This document shows, piece after piece, positions 19,141 to 27,529 of a DNA stretch of 64,000 nt. Origin of the DNA: HR10 sp964615335 (lineage in GTDB: Bacteria; Acidobacteriota; Blastocatellia; HR10); the NCBI GenBank assembly GCA_964615335.1, contig CAZTMT010000014.1:1-64000 (forward strand), given 5' to 3'. Position 1 is the first letter of the stretch; each line of letters begins with the position of its first letter. The notes below the pieces were generated by a model that saw only the letters and a list, made by a program, of their open reading frames with translations, made no database searches and had not been told where the DNA came from. The translations under genes and the position numbers were made by a program.

Positions 19141-20139
19141 ATGTCTTCGACCCCGCGCGAGCGCAGTCTGGTTCTCCTGCTCATTCTCGTGACGACTCTC
19201 GCTTTTGCGATCTACACCCTCCAGCGAGACGCCCCAGTGCGCATCCGCATCGGAGCCATTCCGGCGTTCGCGCTCCTGTTCTGGCCCATTGTGCTCTTGA
19301 GTCTGCCCGAAGGGCGGGAGCGTCTGGCGGCGTGGATCGGCCGCGGAGGGGAGATTCTTCGCGTGAGAGTCTTCGGACTGGCCCTCGCGCTGACGGCTCT
19401 GGTCGCGCTTGTGGCGCGCGCGCTCGAGCAATTCCGATGGGAGGCTGTGGGCGCATGCGCGGCTTACACGTTGATCCCGGCAGCCGCGCTCACACGGCGA
19501 CGCCCGCGCCCGGAGGGACTGACTCTCCCGGATGCCCTGGCCATTGTGGCGCTCTGGTTCCCGATCGAGTTCGAATGGCTTCCCCTGCCCGAGCTTCCCG
19601 AGAAGCCGGGAATCGGCGTGGATAAACTCGTCGGGACAGTGTGGCTGCTCGTTCTCTTCTTGGGCGTGCGCCAGCTCCCGGGCGTCGGATATACGTTTCT
19701 TCTGGGGCGCGAAGACGCCGCGCGGGCGGGCCTTTATCTGGCCCTCTTTGTGACCTTCTTCGCCATTCCGCTGGCGATTCCCACGCACTTCATCGCTTCT
19801 TCAGCCGCGATGCCGTCGCTTCCGGAGATCAGCCTTCGACTTCTCGCCACGGCCTTTCTGATCGCCCTTCCCGAAGAGCTTCTCTTTCGCGGCGTCATAC
19901 AGAACCTGCTGGCCCGGCGCCTGCGCGCGCATCCTCGATGGGCGCTCGCTCTCTCCTCGCTCATCTTTGGCCTGGCGCATGCCAACAATCCCGATCAGCC
20001 CGTCTGGGTCTACGTCGTGCTGGCAACGATCGCCGGATGGTTCTACGGACTCGCCTACATGAAGACGGGGAAAGTGACGACGGCCGCCGTGCTCCACACA
20101 CTGGTCAACAGCTATTGGGGGATCTTTTTCCGCGGATGA
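19141..20139 (+). CDS. CPBP-family intramembrane metalloprotease (Abi/Rce1-like)
   Basis: A 332-aa polytopic membrane protein. The C-terminal CPBP domain shows the first motif PEELLFRG (Glu245, Glu246, Arg250), the second FGLAHANN (His280), and a late HTLVNSYWG segment with His/Asn, matching the metal-ligand pattern of Rce1-like glutamyl proteases. The N-terminal half has about five additional membrane spans. Substrate unknown: family members process prenylated proteins, bacteriocins or anti-sigma factors. It starts 4 nt after the SWIM gene. Confidence 0.88.
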   Translation: MSSTPRERSLVLLLILVTTLAFAIYTLQRDAPVRIRIGAIPAFALLFWPIVLLSLPEGRERLAAWIGRGGEILRVRVFGLALALTALVALVARALEQFRWEAVGACAAYTLIPAAALTRRRPRPEGLTLPDALAIVALWFPIEFEWLPLPELPEKPGIGVDKLVGTVWLLVLFLGVRQLPGVGYTFLLGREDAARAGLYLALFVTFFAIPLAIPTHFIASSAAMPSLPEISLRLLATAFLIALPEELLFRGVIQNLLARRLRAHPRWALALSSLIFGLAHANNPDQPVWVYVVLATIAGWFYGLAYMKTGKVTTAAVLHTLVNSYWGIFFRG

Positions 20140-20193
20140 AACGCCCAAGGACCCCGCGACGTCTTCGACTTCGCGAGAGCTTCTCCCCGAGGT

Positions 20194-20961
20194 TCAGGAC
20201 GCCTTTCCCGAAGGAGCCTTCTCCTCTCCCGCCATGAGGAGCACGCGCTGTGATTCCCGCAGAGGCGCAGAGCCTCCTTCGACCTGTTCTCGCAGGCGAA
20301 GGTAGAACTGGCGGAAATAGCCATACATGGACCAGATGGAGGAGACGACGACAATCCACAAGGCAGCGCGGCCCGCACTGTAGAGCAAGATGCGCACATC
20401 ATGAGCCGAGAGATGCCCCGTCTCCTCCAAACGCGCCAGCACGCGCACAAAGGCGGGAGCTTCCCAGAACACGGGGACGGCATGGGGAGTCACCGGAGGT
20501 CCTCCCTCATCCGTCATGCTCAGGATGAGCAAGGCGACGGCGACGACCTCGGCCAGCATCTTGAATTTCCCCATGCGCGAAGCAGAGATCAACACGCCCT
20601 CGCGCGCGGCGATGCTGCGCAATCCCGTCACGGCGAATTCCCGACCGATGATGAGGACGACCGCCCAGGCGGGCGCGAGCCGATTGTCCACAAGCGCGAT
20701 GAGAGCCGCCGAGATGAGAAGTTTATCAGCGAGTGGATCCAGCAATATCCCGAGCGTGGAGACCTGACGCCGGCGCCGCGCCAGGAACCCGTCCAGCCAA
20801 TCCGTGAGCGCAGCCCCCAGGAAGATGGCGACGCCTAAAAGCCGCTGCGAAACACCAAACCATTCCGTCGAAACGCGCGTGAGCAAGACGACAACAAGGA
20901 GCGGTACGATGAAGATCCTGAGCAACGTCACGGCATTCGGTAGATTCACGGTCTTCACCAT
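20194..20961 (-). CDS. pgsA: CDP-diacylglycerol-glycerol-3-phosphate 3-phosphatidyltransferase
   Basis: Makes phosphatidylglycerol-phosphate from CDP-diacylglycerol and glycerol-3-phosphate in the inner membrane. The CDP-alcohol phosphotransferase motif D-x2-D-G-x2-A-R-x8-G-x3-D-x3-D is intact (DWLDGFLARR ... GILLDPLAD). The N terminus NLPNAVTLLRIFIVPLLVVV is typical PgsA, and the length (255 aa) is slightly above average because of a central insertion and a charged tail. It works downstream of cdsA at 42 kb. Confidence 0.93.
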   Translation of the reverse strand: MVKTVNLPNAVTLLRIFIVPLLVVVLLTRVSTEWFGVSQRLLGVAIFLGAALTDWLDGFLARRRRQVSTLGILLDPLADKLLISAALIALVDNRLAPAWAVVLIIGREFAVTGLRSIAAREGVLISASRMGKFKMLAEVVAVALLILSMTDEGGPPVTPHAVPVFWEAPAFVRVLARLEETGHLSAHDVRILLYSAGRAALWIVVVSSIWSMYGYFRQFYLRLREQVEGGSAPLRESQRVLLMAGEEKAPSGKAS

Positions 20962-20980
20962 CCCCCTGGATTCTCTGCCG

Positions 20981-21010
20981 AGAGTACGCCTTTCCCCGGC
21001 CTTCTGTCAA
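20981..21010 (-). promoter_or_regulatory. Promoter for pgsA
   Basis: Minus strand TTGACA (complement of 21005-21010), an 18-nt spacer and TACTCT (complement of 20981-20986), about 20 nt before the pgsA start codon. The rest of the gap up to 21213 shows nothing further. Confidence 0.6.
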
Positions 21011-21213
21011 GCACTATGCCTTCCGCGTCACAATGCCTCGGATATTTCCCGGTGACCCACTCTCCCAACACAGGGCCAGTCGGTCGGCTCAAGCCGGAGC
21101 GTGGTCCGGCATGAGCTTCTCTTCGTTGCTTGGCGAGCGAGGAGCCCAGGCGGTGAGAACAGGGCCGCAACACGCCCCTTTCGAAGGGGGTCACGCATAC
21201 TCCAGATGCGCGC

Positions 21214-22365
21214 TCATCGAAATGACCATGGAAGACCTACCAGGACCCACACGGCCCAGGCAACAGCCAGAACCGACGCGCGAGCGATGGATCCGCGGAG
21301 GACGAAGATCCACAGATCCGATCGGCCCCTCCACTGCTGCGCGCCGATGGACGCAAGCATGAGCAAGGTCACCACGTTCCAGCCAAGTACCGCGTAGCGG
21401 TTCGGGGTCAGACCGAAGCGCAGCGTGCGACTGACGATCGCCGCCAGGGCATACGCATTGAGGAGCACAGTCAGCCCCACGAGCGCCCAGACGGCATAGC
21501 GCAAGATCATATCCTGGCCGGGAGATCGCTCCTCAACGGGGCCTGAGACAACAAGAGTCAGCAGGACCAGAATGGCCAGGATGGTGGCGTTGTAAACGAT
21601 CAGAACTTCCCGCTCCTGAAAGGGCCGCCAGAAGTATGCGGGAATGAACCAGAAGACATAGATGATCAGCACGCCCAGAGCCAGCGGCAGGATCAGCCGA
21701 GCCAGAGTCCGGAGAATACGAGCCAGACCCGCGGTCCCATCCTGCGCTTCCGGCGCCGCCGCGGGATCGTAGACGCTGGCCACCGCCAGTACGGGAATGG
21801 CGCCGATGCCCCATGCCGCAACGGTTTGAAGGCTCTTTTCGGAGAGAGTGATCCCGAGCACAGCAAATATGCCGTACGTTAAGCCCAGGAAGATCGCACC
21901 GGCGGCGAAATAGATGCCGCCCACCAGAACGGTCTCCGCCGATTTCACCAAATACGCGAACCACTGCGTGGCGGGATCCGGATGCTCCCCAACGACAGCA
22001 GCCCCCAAAGCAGCCCAGGCGACAAACGGAAGGTGAAGAGCGCTCAGAATCGCGATGTCGTCCGTTCGATTCCCGGCGAGCGCAGCCGTTCCGGCGGCGA
22101 TCAGAACGAGAGAGACAACCAGACCGATGCGAAGATAAGGGCGTCTCCCGGTGCGGCTCATGATCGTCAGGTACAAAAGAATGCCCAGGGCTGCCAGCGG
22201 ACTCCACCCGATCCAGAACAGAGGATCAGCCTCGCCTGGTACGGGAATCGGAGGCTTACCGCGGGCAAATACCATGAAGAGAATGCCCAGGACGACACTG
22301 ATCGCAACCGCCACCGCCCACTGCCCCGTCCGGCTCCGTGCGATGCTTTGGTTTCCCAATCCCAT
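21214..22365 (-). CDS. Polytopic membrane protein of unknown function
   Basis: About 383 aa with roughly ten hydrophobic spans (for example WAVAVAISVVLGILFMVFA, LVGGIYFAAGAIFLGLTYGIF, LALGVLIIYVFWFIPAYFW). The layout resembles DUF4153-type integral membrane proteins, but I cannot name the family with certainty. The frame runs upstream to 22689, but that segment is a translation of the CRISPR array and is not coding. ATG 22365 lies just downstream of a good promoter. It is not part of the cas operon. Confidence 0.7.
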   Translation of the reverse strand: MGLGNQSIARSRTGQWAVAVAISVVLGILFMVFARGKPPIPVPGEADPLFWIGWSPLAALGILLYLTIMSRTGRRPYLRIGLVVSLVLIAAGTAALAGNRTDDIAILSALHLPFVAWAALGAAVVGEHPDPATQWFAYLVKSAETVLVGGIYFAAGAIFLGLTYGIFAVLGITLSEKSLQTVAAWGIGAIPVLAVASVYDPAAAPEAQDGTAGLARILRTLARLILPLALGVLIIYVFWFIPAYFWRPFQEREVLIVYNATILAILVLLTLVVSGPVEERSPGQDMILRYAVWALVGLTVLLNAYALAAIVSRTLRFGLTPNRYAVLGWNVVTLLMLASIGAQQWRGRSDLWIFVLRGSIARASVLAVAWAVWVLVGLPWSFR

Positions 22366-22401
22366 ACAAGAAACGCGCTGTTTTTTGCCCAGACCGTGCG
22401 T

Positions 22402-22430
22402 ATTGTCCCAGGAGCACGTGAGAGGGTCAA
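22402..22430 (-). promoter_or_regulatory. Promoter for the membrane protein gene
   Basis: Minus strand TTGACC (complement of 22425-22430), a 17-nt spacer and GACAAT (complement of 22402-22407), about 37 nt before ATG 22365. Confidence 0.5.
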
Positions 22431-22562
22431 GTGAGAAAAGACTCCGCTTCTCATCGGCAAGAAAGAGACGTTCGGCCTGGGTCCAGGAGGAGCAATCGAA
22501 GAAGATTCTCAGCCGGGCCGGTACCTCCTGAGCCCTCACCTTCGGAAGCCCCAGGGGGCACC

Positions 22563-22664
22563 GCTGTGGCTTGCAAAAAACGGCGGCTCGAGTACAATTT
22601 CTTCCTGTATCTTCCTTTTGAGCTGTGCGCTGTGGCTTGCAAAAAACGGCGGCTCGAGTACAAT
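22563..22664 (+). CRISPR. Minimal type II-C CRISPR array: two identical 36-nt repeats, one 30-nt spacer
   Basis: Repeats occupy 22563-22598 and 22629-22664 and are identical; the spacer is 22599-22628. The repeat begins GCTGTGGCTTGC and ends CTCGAGTACAAT, like Neisseria-type II-C repeats (GTTGTAGC...GCTACAAT). This and the tracrRNA complementarity give plus-strand transcription, towards the cas genes. Within each repeat TTGCAA (repeat positions 9-14) and TACAAT (31-36) are 16 nt apart, a possible intra-repeat promoter as described for Neisseria II-C arrays. A T-tailed hairpin follows at 22671. Confidence 0.92.
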
Positions 22665-22670
22665 TTAGAG

Positions 22671-22711
22671 CCCGCGCAACCCCATGCACCGCAGGAGGTT
22701 GCGCGGGTTTT
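22671..22711 (+). terminator. Rho-independent-type terminator of the CRISPR array
   Basis: CCCGCGCAACC (22671-22681) pairs perfectly with GGTTGCGCGGG (22697-22707) across a 15-nt loop and is followed by TTTT. The T-tract is on the plus strand, which supports plus-strand array transcription ending just before the cas2 stop codon. Confidence 0.75.
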
Positions 22712-22716
22712 CGTGG

Positions 22717-23061
22717 CTAAAAAAGCAGCGTCTGAGCCGGGGGATCTTCCACAGGTTTGCGGTTTTTTCCAAAGTACACCTCCATCTTTCCAAACTGCCG
22801 ATCCGTTACCATGAGAAGCCTTACTTGTCCTTCGGCGGGGAGCACCTGTTTGATGTACTTTTTATAGGTATCGGCAGAGTCCTCGCTCGGGCAGTAGCGA
22901 CAATACACGGAGTACTGCAGCATGGTAAATCCTCGCCGGATCAACTCGTTGCGAAGATGCCTGTACGCGCGCTGCTGTTCCCTGGTCTCAACGGGAACGT
23001 CAAACATCGCAAAGAGCCACATGGCGCGATATCCTGAAGGGATTTTCCCCTGATCGGGCAT
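22717..23061 (-). CDS. cas2: CRISPR-associated endoribonuclease/integration subunit Cas2
   Basis: A 114-aa Cas2 that forms the dimeric core of the Cas1-Cas2 spacer integrase. The N-terminal strand MWLFAMFDVPVETREQQRAY contains the conserved Asp (FDVP), followed by RGFTMLQYSVYCRYC and VRLLMVTDRQF, typical of Cas2 in type II systems. ATG 23061 with GAGG about 10 nt upstream is preferred; an in-frame TTG at 23070 is less likely. It is the last gene of the cas9-cas1-cas2 operon, 12 nt after the cas1 stop codon. The array and its terminator lie directly downstream. Confidence 0.93.
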   Translation of the reverse strand: MPDQGKIPSGYRAMWLFAMFDVPVETREQQRAYRHLRNELIRRGFTMLQYSVYCRYCPSEDSADTYKKYIKQVLPAEGQVRLLMVTDRQFGKMEVYFGKNRKPVEDPPAQTLLF

Positions 23062-23073
23062 TCGTAACAAACC

Positions 23074-24003
23074 TCAGTCGTTTCTGTGAGAGAGGTCTTG
23101 GCCTGCGATGAGGGCCTGCGGATCCGGCAAGATCAGACAGGAACGCTCCCGGGTGAAGACCGCAACAAGCGAAGAGGCCACACGCTGGACGATATCGAAG
23201 AGAGTACGCTGTTCCCCGTTCAGATCGAATCTTCCGGTCAGAGCTTCAATCAGGGCAGCTTTGGCTTCGCGATCCAGCGGCCCGGCGTCACCGCGCTGAG
23301 CGATGAGAGAGACTACAGCGCGGTCCACGATCGGGCGGAATGGCTCCATCAGATCGTCTACAAGCGGAAGGGGATTGTAGCGATTATGATGGTGAATCCC
23401 GACGGCCGGATGCAATCCCACTGCGCAGACGGCTCGAGCGACCATAGCTCGGAGCACGGCATAACCATAGTTCAAAAGCGCATTGGCTCCTCCCCCATTC
23501 GGATCGCGCACGAACGCCGGATCGCTGAAGAGCCGGGGCCAGTAGCGTTGCGCGGCCCGAGCCTCGATGTTTTCTACATCGCCGGAACGTACGCGACGGG
23601 CAAGATGTGTCAGACCCGCATCGTCGCCTCGAACCTGCTTCAGCAGAGCGGCCTGAGCCAGGATCTTGGCGCGAACAATCTGCTTCCATAGACGCTTGCG
23701 CATGGGAAGCGAAGCGGCGATCTGGGCGGCCATTCGCTCGGCCTGAGTGAAGTGTCCCTGAAGCGGGAGCATCATGCCGACCGGCAAGCGCCGCTCGTCG
23801 CAGGTGACGAACACACCGCCCGCCGCCGCGAGCTTCGAGAGGACGGCGTGCGTGTATCGTACCCGAGGATGGGAGACGATGATCGCAGCCACCTCGGAGA
23901 TCGGAATCCTTATGTCGTCCCGCCCTTCCCGGCGGATGACGAAATTCTCCAACCGGACACACAGTTCGGCGGACTCTTCTGAAAGATCGAGAATCCGATT
24001 CAC
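23074..24003 (-). CDS. cas1: CRISPR-associated integrase Cas1, type II
   Basis: A 309-aa Cas1 that inserts new spacers into the array. The conserved Glu lies in NIEARAAQRYW. The catalytic His region is GLHPAVGIHHHN and the acidic segment DLMEPFRPIVDR follows. The N-terminal beta domain (IRREGRDDIRIPISEVAAIIVS) is also normal. Its GTG start overlaps the cas9 stop codon (GTGA). All catalytic residues look intact, so new spacer acquisition seems possible despite the single-spacer array. Confidence 0.95.
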   Translation of the reverse strand: MNRILDLSEESAELCVRLENFVIRREGRDDIRIPISEVAAIIVSHPRVRYTHAVLSKLAAAGGVFVTCDERRLPVGMMLPLQGHFTQAERMAAQIAASLPMRKRLWKQIVRAKILAQAALLKQVRGDDAGLTHLARRVRSGDVENIEARAAQRYWPRLFSDPAFVRDPNGGGANALLNYGYAVLRAMVARAVCAVGLHPAVGIHHHNRYNPLPLVDDLMEPFRPIVDRAVVSLIAQRGDAGPLDREAKAALIEALTGRFDLNGEQRTLFDIVQRVASSLVAVFTRERSCLILPDPQALIAGQDLSHRND

Positions 24004-27000
24004 GCTTCTGATCCCTCCGGAATGTATCGCTTTTGTCCGATAGGGGTGATGATGACTTTTACGCAGTGCTTTTTTCGCAACTTGTCGGGCGTGGCCGTCA
24101 GGCCTTTCCTCCCACGGACCTTCTTCGGCCGCGCATCGGAATTTCGAGCGAATTCGATCTGAACCACGCCACGCAGGTCCTTACTGATTCCGGTGACTCG
24201 ATAAAGAACAGGGATCCCGTTTTCCTGAAGCTCGATAGCATCCCCTTTGACGAGTGAGAAAAGGAACCGCTTATTCGGGCCGTGATCGCGCTGCACGACC
24301 GGACGTCCCTCGGCGCGGCGGCGAACCGCCTCGAAGAGGCTGACCACGATTCCCTCCCACCTGATTCTTCCCCTGGCATCCCGGGTCTCGATGATCTCAA
24401 GGTGATGGTTCTCTTCATTTTCAACATAGCGGCGAAACACAGCCCTGCCGATTGGAAACGTGGCGATCGCTTTACGAATCCTGACCTTACGAATTCGGTT
24501 CATTCGACTCCCACAGCGGATCGTCGGCAGGGTATCCGACCTGGAGGGATTGAAAGCCTTCCGCGGATCCGTTTGGCCAAGTTCCCGGAGCTTCTGCTCT
24601 ACCGCATTCCGAACCGCCTCATCTACGATGTCCTTAATCTGGCTGGGTTCCAGATCCCAAAGTTGCCGACGTACGTGAGAATAGGTTTTCCCCTTGTACT
24701 CTTGCGGTCGCGAATAAAACGTTTCCGCATGCAGAGGTCCGCGCGCGCGCCGGTAAACACGATGCGAAACGATGATTTGTTCGACGGCTCGCTGAACGTC
24801 GTCCAGAAACGAAGGCCACGGCGGATCAATCTGAGGGCTTGTCAGCGCGATGGCCACGGCGTCAATGGCGTGGTGGCGGTAATCGTCTCGGACCTTCTCT
24901 CCTCCGCCAAGAATGCGATTCAGACCCAGTTCGCGCCTCAGCCAGGCCGTGACCTGCCCGGCACCGACTTGAACGCGGATTCTCCCCTCGCGATCCCTGC
25001 CCTGCGCCAGAATGCCGCCGTACAGCAAGGTCAAATACTCCCGAGCCTTGACAGAGGCGTATCGGGTATCATTGAGCTGCCGCTGGTGAAAGTCTCTCAG
25101 GAACCGCTCAACTTCCTCCTCGTTCATTTGGAAGCGGCGAAGTTTCTCCGCCGGCATTCCGTGCTTTTTAACGTTCTCCTTCATGCGCCGAAGAATCTCA
25201 GCCCATCGAGTCGGATCGTGCCCATAAGCCTCGTAGGGTGTTCTACCGGCCTTATTCCGGTTTTCGTCGGCCCAGCAAAGCGTTTTGTTCATGTATGAAT
25301 CGTCCAGCGAACGCGAGAATGGGATGATGTGCTCCACCTCCACCTGGCCACTCATGAGCTGCTCCATATTGAAAGGCTTCCCCGTGTACGGGCATATCCA
25401 TCCGCATTCCTTCGCAAGTAGTCTCTTAGTGATATCGCTCTCCCGGGGATCGTGACACCCCTCTTCGATGAGCGCATCCCGCGCCCGTTTGCGAAGGTTC
25501 TCATTTTTGCGCATCTGCTCGATCAATTCCTCGCGCTCCTTCCGGTTTCGCTTCAGGTCGCGCGCCAGTTCAACCCGAATCAGTTCCGGCTTTCCATACA
25601 CCTGGATGAGAGCGTTCACGACCTCTCTCAGCTCCGTGAGCGCGCGACTGACCACCGGATTACGAAGTTCTTTCAGAACCTCGTGGACCGGAGGGAGAAA
25701 TTCCAGTGCTTCCTTCGCCTGCTTGTCTGGATAAACCCTCGCCTTAGCTTCGGCGAAGGAGAGTCCCGCTTCCATATGCGGGAGAAGTTTAGCGATCGCC
25801 CGCCGGGAAAGTTTGAGGTAACCCCCTTCGAGGGGCATTTCCGCGACCTGTTTGGCCTCATCGGAACTTGGGTCAAGACGTGACCAGACGCCTCTTTTCG
25901 CAGCCACCCGTCTTTCTAAGGCCTCGGGTTTCTGAATGCTCCAGAGATCGAGGACCACCTGCTCCTGCTCCTCGGGCTTCAGCGCCGTCCAGCGATCGCC
26001 GAAGATTCGCTTCAAGCGGGCGAACGTGGTGTTACCGATCAGTTTCCGCTCGCCTCCCCGTTCGTAATTGAACTTCGAACCTCTGGGCAATCCAAGCAAA
26101 GAGCGGATCTGGGTGAAGGTCAGCTCTTCGTTTTCTTGAAGGCAGTCTATCAGGATCCGCCGCTGCTCTGGGGTGAGGGGTGTCTCGCGACCGGAGTTGG
26201 GTAAGTGAACCCGAAGATCATTGACCTGCTGCAACATCCGGAAACGCTGAGCATCCAGGAAAGCTCGCGGAGCCCGTTTACGTCCCGGCTCCAGTTCGCA
26301 TTCACCAATGAACCGGGCGGCACTTTTGAGCGGGCGCTGGTGAAAGATGGCCTTTTCCAGTGCCACGCGAAGAGGAACTCGCTCTCCCTTATTTGGGGGG
26401 ACCGTAACCGACAGATCTTGAAGGCGAGGGGAAAAGGCCACTTGAGCGGCCCAGATTTTTTCAAATTCGTCTTGATACATCCGGCGGCTGGTCCAACGGC
26501 AGCGAATCGGTTCTCGCGCAGGATCAATTTTGGCGAAGTATTCGCCGAGCGTGCGCGCAAATGGTCGGCCTGTATTGGGGTCAGGTTCCTGCATCTTGCG
26601 GACTAATTCATCAATTGCCGCTTGCACCTCTCCCGGTCTTTCATCCTTCTTGGGCGGAGATTTGCGATTGGACCTGAAGCCCCGGCGCTGCGCCAGCTGG
26701 TATAACGCTCGACCCAGCTCGTAAGGCTCCAAGGGGTGGTCCAGAGCCCACGCACGAAGGAAATAGGGCAGGCGCTCGACGGCCACCTGACGCTGCTCGG
26801 GAGGCAAGTGCGCTGCCCATTTCGCGGCGAGCTTTTGATCAAGTTCCTTGATCAACGCATCGCGCGCGATTCGCTCGTCCCCAGCCGCGCTAATTGCTCC
26901 TTCGGGGAACGGCGGAAGGAGTCCGGCTTCCTGAAGGAGGCGGAAAACTCGTTTCAGCCGGCGGGCGCGCCGCATCGTTTGGCGACGTCGCGATCGCGCT

Positions 27001-27215
27001 GTCTGGCGTTGCGCACTTCGTGTCTCCTCCCTTTCGCCGCCGCCGTACTGGTCTACCCCCTCTTTGAAGATGCGGACCCCCATTGACGGGAATCCCTCTT
27101 CTGTGCTCAGAAGTCCGCAAGGGTTTCCATCAGGTCCGAGCCTGAGAGCTGCCCACCCGATAGAATTCGCGCCGATGTCGAGACCCAGGACATAGGGCAC
27201 CTTGTCCGACTTCAT
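24000..27215 (-). CDS. cas9: CRISPR-associated nuclease Cas9, compact type II-C
   Basis: A 1071-aa RNA-guided DNA endonuclease. RuvC-I is YVLGLDIGANSIGWAAL (Asp13). An Arg-rich bridge helix follows at about residues 65-95. RuvC-II is IRVELARDL (Glu549). The HNH domain has CPYTGKPF and VEVEHIIPFSRS (catalytic His629) with a following NRNKAGRTPYEA. RuvC-III is YRHHAIDAVAIAL (Asp785). The C-terminal ~250 residues form the WED/PAM-interacting region. All catalytic residues are present. The size and the absence of csn2 or cas4 in the operon place it in II-C. The frame is open to 27395, but that extension runs antisense through the tracrRNA. ATG 27215 follows GGGGGG and gives the canonical Cas9 N terminus. 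Confidence 0.96.
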   Translation of the reverse strand: MKSDKVPYVLGLDIGANSIGWAALRLGPDGNPCGLLSTEEGFPSMGVRIFKEGVDQYGGGEREETRSAQRQTARSRRRQTMRRARRLKRVFRLLQEAGLLPPFPEGAISAAGDERIARDALIKELDQKLAAKWAAHLPPEQRQVAVERLPYFLRAWALDHPLEPYELGRALYQLAQRRGFRSNRKSPPKKDERPGEVQAAIDELVRKMQEPDPNTGRPFARTLGEYFAKIDPAREPIRCRWTSRRMYQDEFEKIWAAQVAFSPRLQDLSVTVPPNKGERVPLRVALEKAIFHQRPLKSAARFIGECELEPGRKRAPRAFLDAQRFRMLQQVNDLRVHLPNSGRETPLTPEQRRILIDCLQENEELTFTQIRSLLGLPRGSKFNYERGGERKLIGNTTFARLKRIFGDRWTALKPEEQEQVVLDLWSIQKPEALERRVAAKRGVWSRLDPSSDEAKQVAEMPLEGGYLKLSRRAIAKLLPHMEAGLSFAEAKARVYPDKQAKEALEFLPPVHEVLKELRNPVVSRALTELREVVNALIQVYGKPELIRVELARDLKRNRKEREELIEQMRKNENLRKRARDALIEEGCHDPRESDITKRLLAKECGWICPYTGKPFNMEQLMSGQVEVEHIIPFSRSLDDSYMNKTLCWADENRNKAGRTPYEAYGHDPTRWAEILRRMKENVKKHGMPAEKLRRFQMNEEEVERFLRDFHQRQLNDTRYASVKAREYLTLLYGGILAQGRDREGRIRVQVGAGQVTAWLRRELGLNRILGGGEKVRDDYRHHAIDAVAIALTSPQIDPPWPSFLDDVQRAVEQIIVSHRVYRRARGPLHAETFYSRPQEYKGKTYSHVRRQLWDLEPSQIKDIVDEAVRNAVEQKLRELGQTDPRKAFNPSRSDTLPTIRCGSRMNRIRKVRIRKAIATFPIGRAVFRRYVENEENHHLEIIETRDARGRIRWEGIVVSLFEAVRRRAEGRPVVQRDHGPNKRFLFSLVKGDAIELQENGIPVLYRVTGISKDLRGVVQIEFARNSDARPKKVRGRKGLTATPDKLRKKHCVKVIITPIGQKRYIPEGSEA

Positions 27216-27239
27216 GGATTTCCCCCCGTTTTTCTTTAC

Positions 27240-27268
27240 TTGACTCATCTGCCCGGTGCGATTATTAT
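27240..27268 (+). promoter_or_regulatory. Promoter of the tracrRNA
   Basis: TTGACT (27240-27245), a 17-nt spacer and TATTAT (27263-27268). The predicted start, about 27275, coincides with the first base of the anti-repeat. Confidence 0.75.
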
Positions 27269-27274
27269 CGTATC

Positions 27275-27400
27275 GTACTCGAGCCGCCGTTGCGAGACAC
27301 AGTAAGGCAAACGGTGTGCCGGAGGTGAATAGCCTACTGCCGTTCCTCGCAACGGCGTGAGACCTCACCTCGGCAGCAGCCGGGGGTGAGGTCATAAATT
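27275..27400 (+). ncRNA. tracrRNA of the type II-C locus
   Basis: The anti-repeat starts GTACTCGAGCCGCCGTT (27275-27291), an exact 17-nt complement of the 3' half of the CRISPR repeat. After a 4-nt bulge on the repeat side, GCGAGACACAG (27292-27302) pairs with the repeat 5' half apart from one G-A mismatch and one wobble. TAAGGC follows, as in the Neisseria tracrRNA. Next come a small GGCA/TGCC hairpin, a GCCGTT/AACGGC hairpin (27339-27356), and a terminal GACCTCACC/GGTGAGGTC hairpin (27361-27393) followed by an A/T-rich tail. It is transcribed divergently from cas9. Confidence 0.9.
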
Positions 27401-27426
27401 TCCCGCAGTGACCATACCCACAACAT

Positions 27427-27450
27427 AAGAGGACATCATCGCGTCCTCTT
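27427..27450. terminator. Hairpin between the tracrRNA and the dppC-like gene
   Basis: AAGAGGAC and GTCCTCTT form an 8-bp perfect stem with an 8-nt loop. There is no long T-tract. It could end the permease transcript arriving from the right or back up the tracrRNA terminator. Confidence 0.4.
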
Positions 27451-27529
27451 GCCGGACCCGTCTACAGGGCAAAACCTTGCCGCAACGTTTTCGGCCTCAC
27501 AAACAGTATGATGGACCGACTCGGGGTCT

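Noticed and set aside
22366..22689. N-terminal extension of the membrane protein gene through the CRISPR array
   Set aside because: The extension contains two copies of the same peptide, which is simply the CRISPR repeat translated; a promoter lies downstream of it.
27216..27395. 60-residue N-terminal extension of Cas9
   Set aside because: It is antisense to the tracrRNA and its promoter and unlike any Cas9 N terminus.
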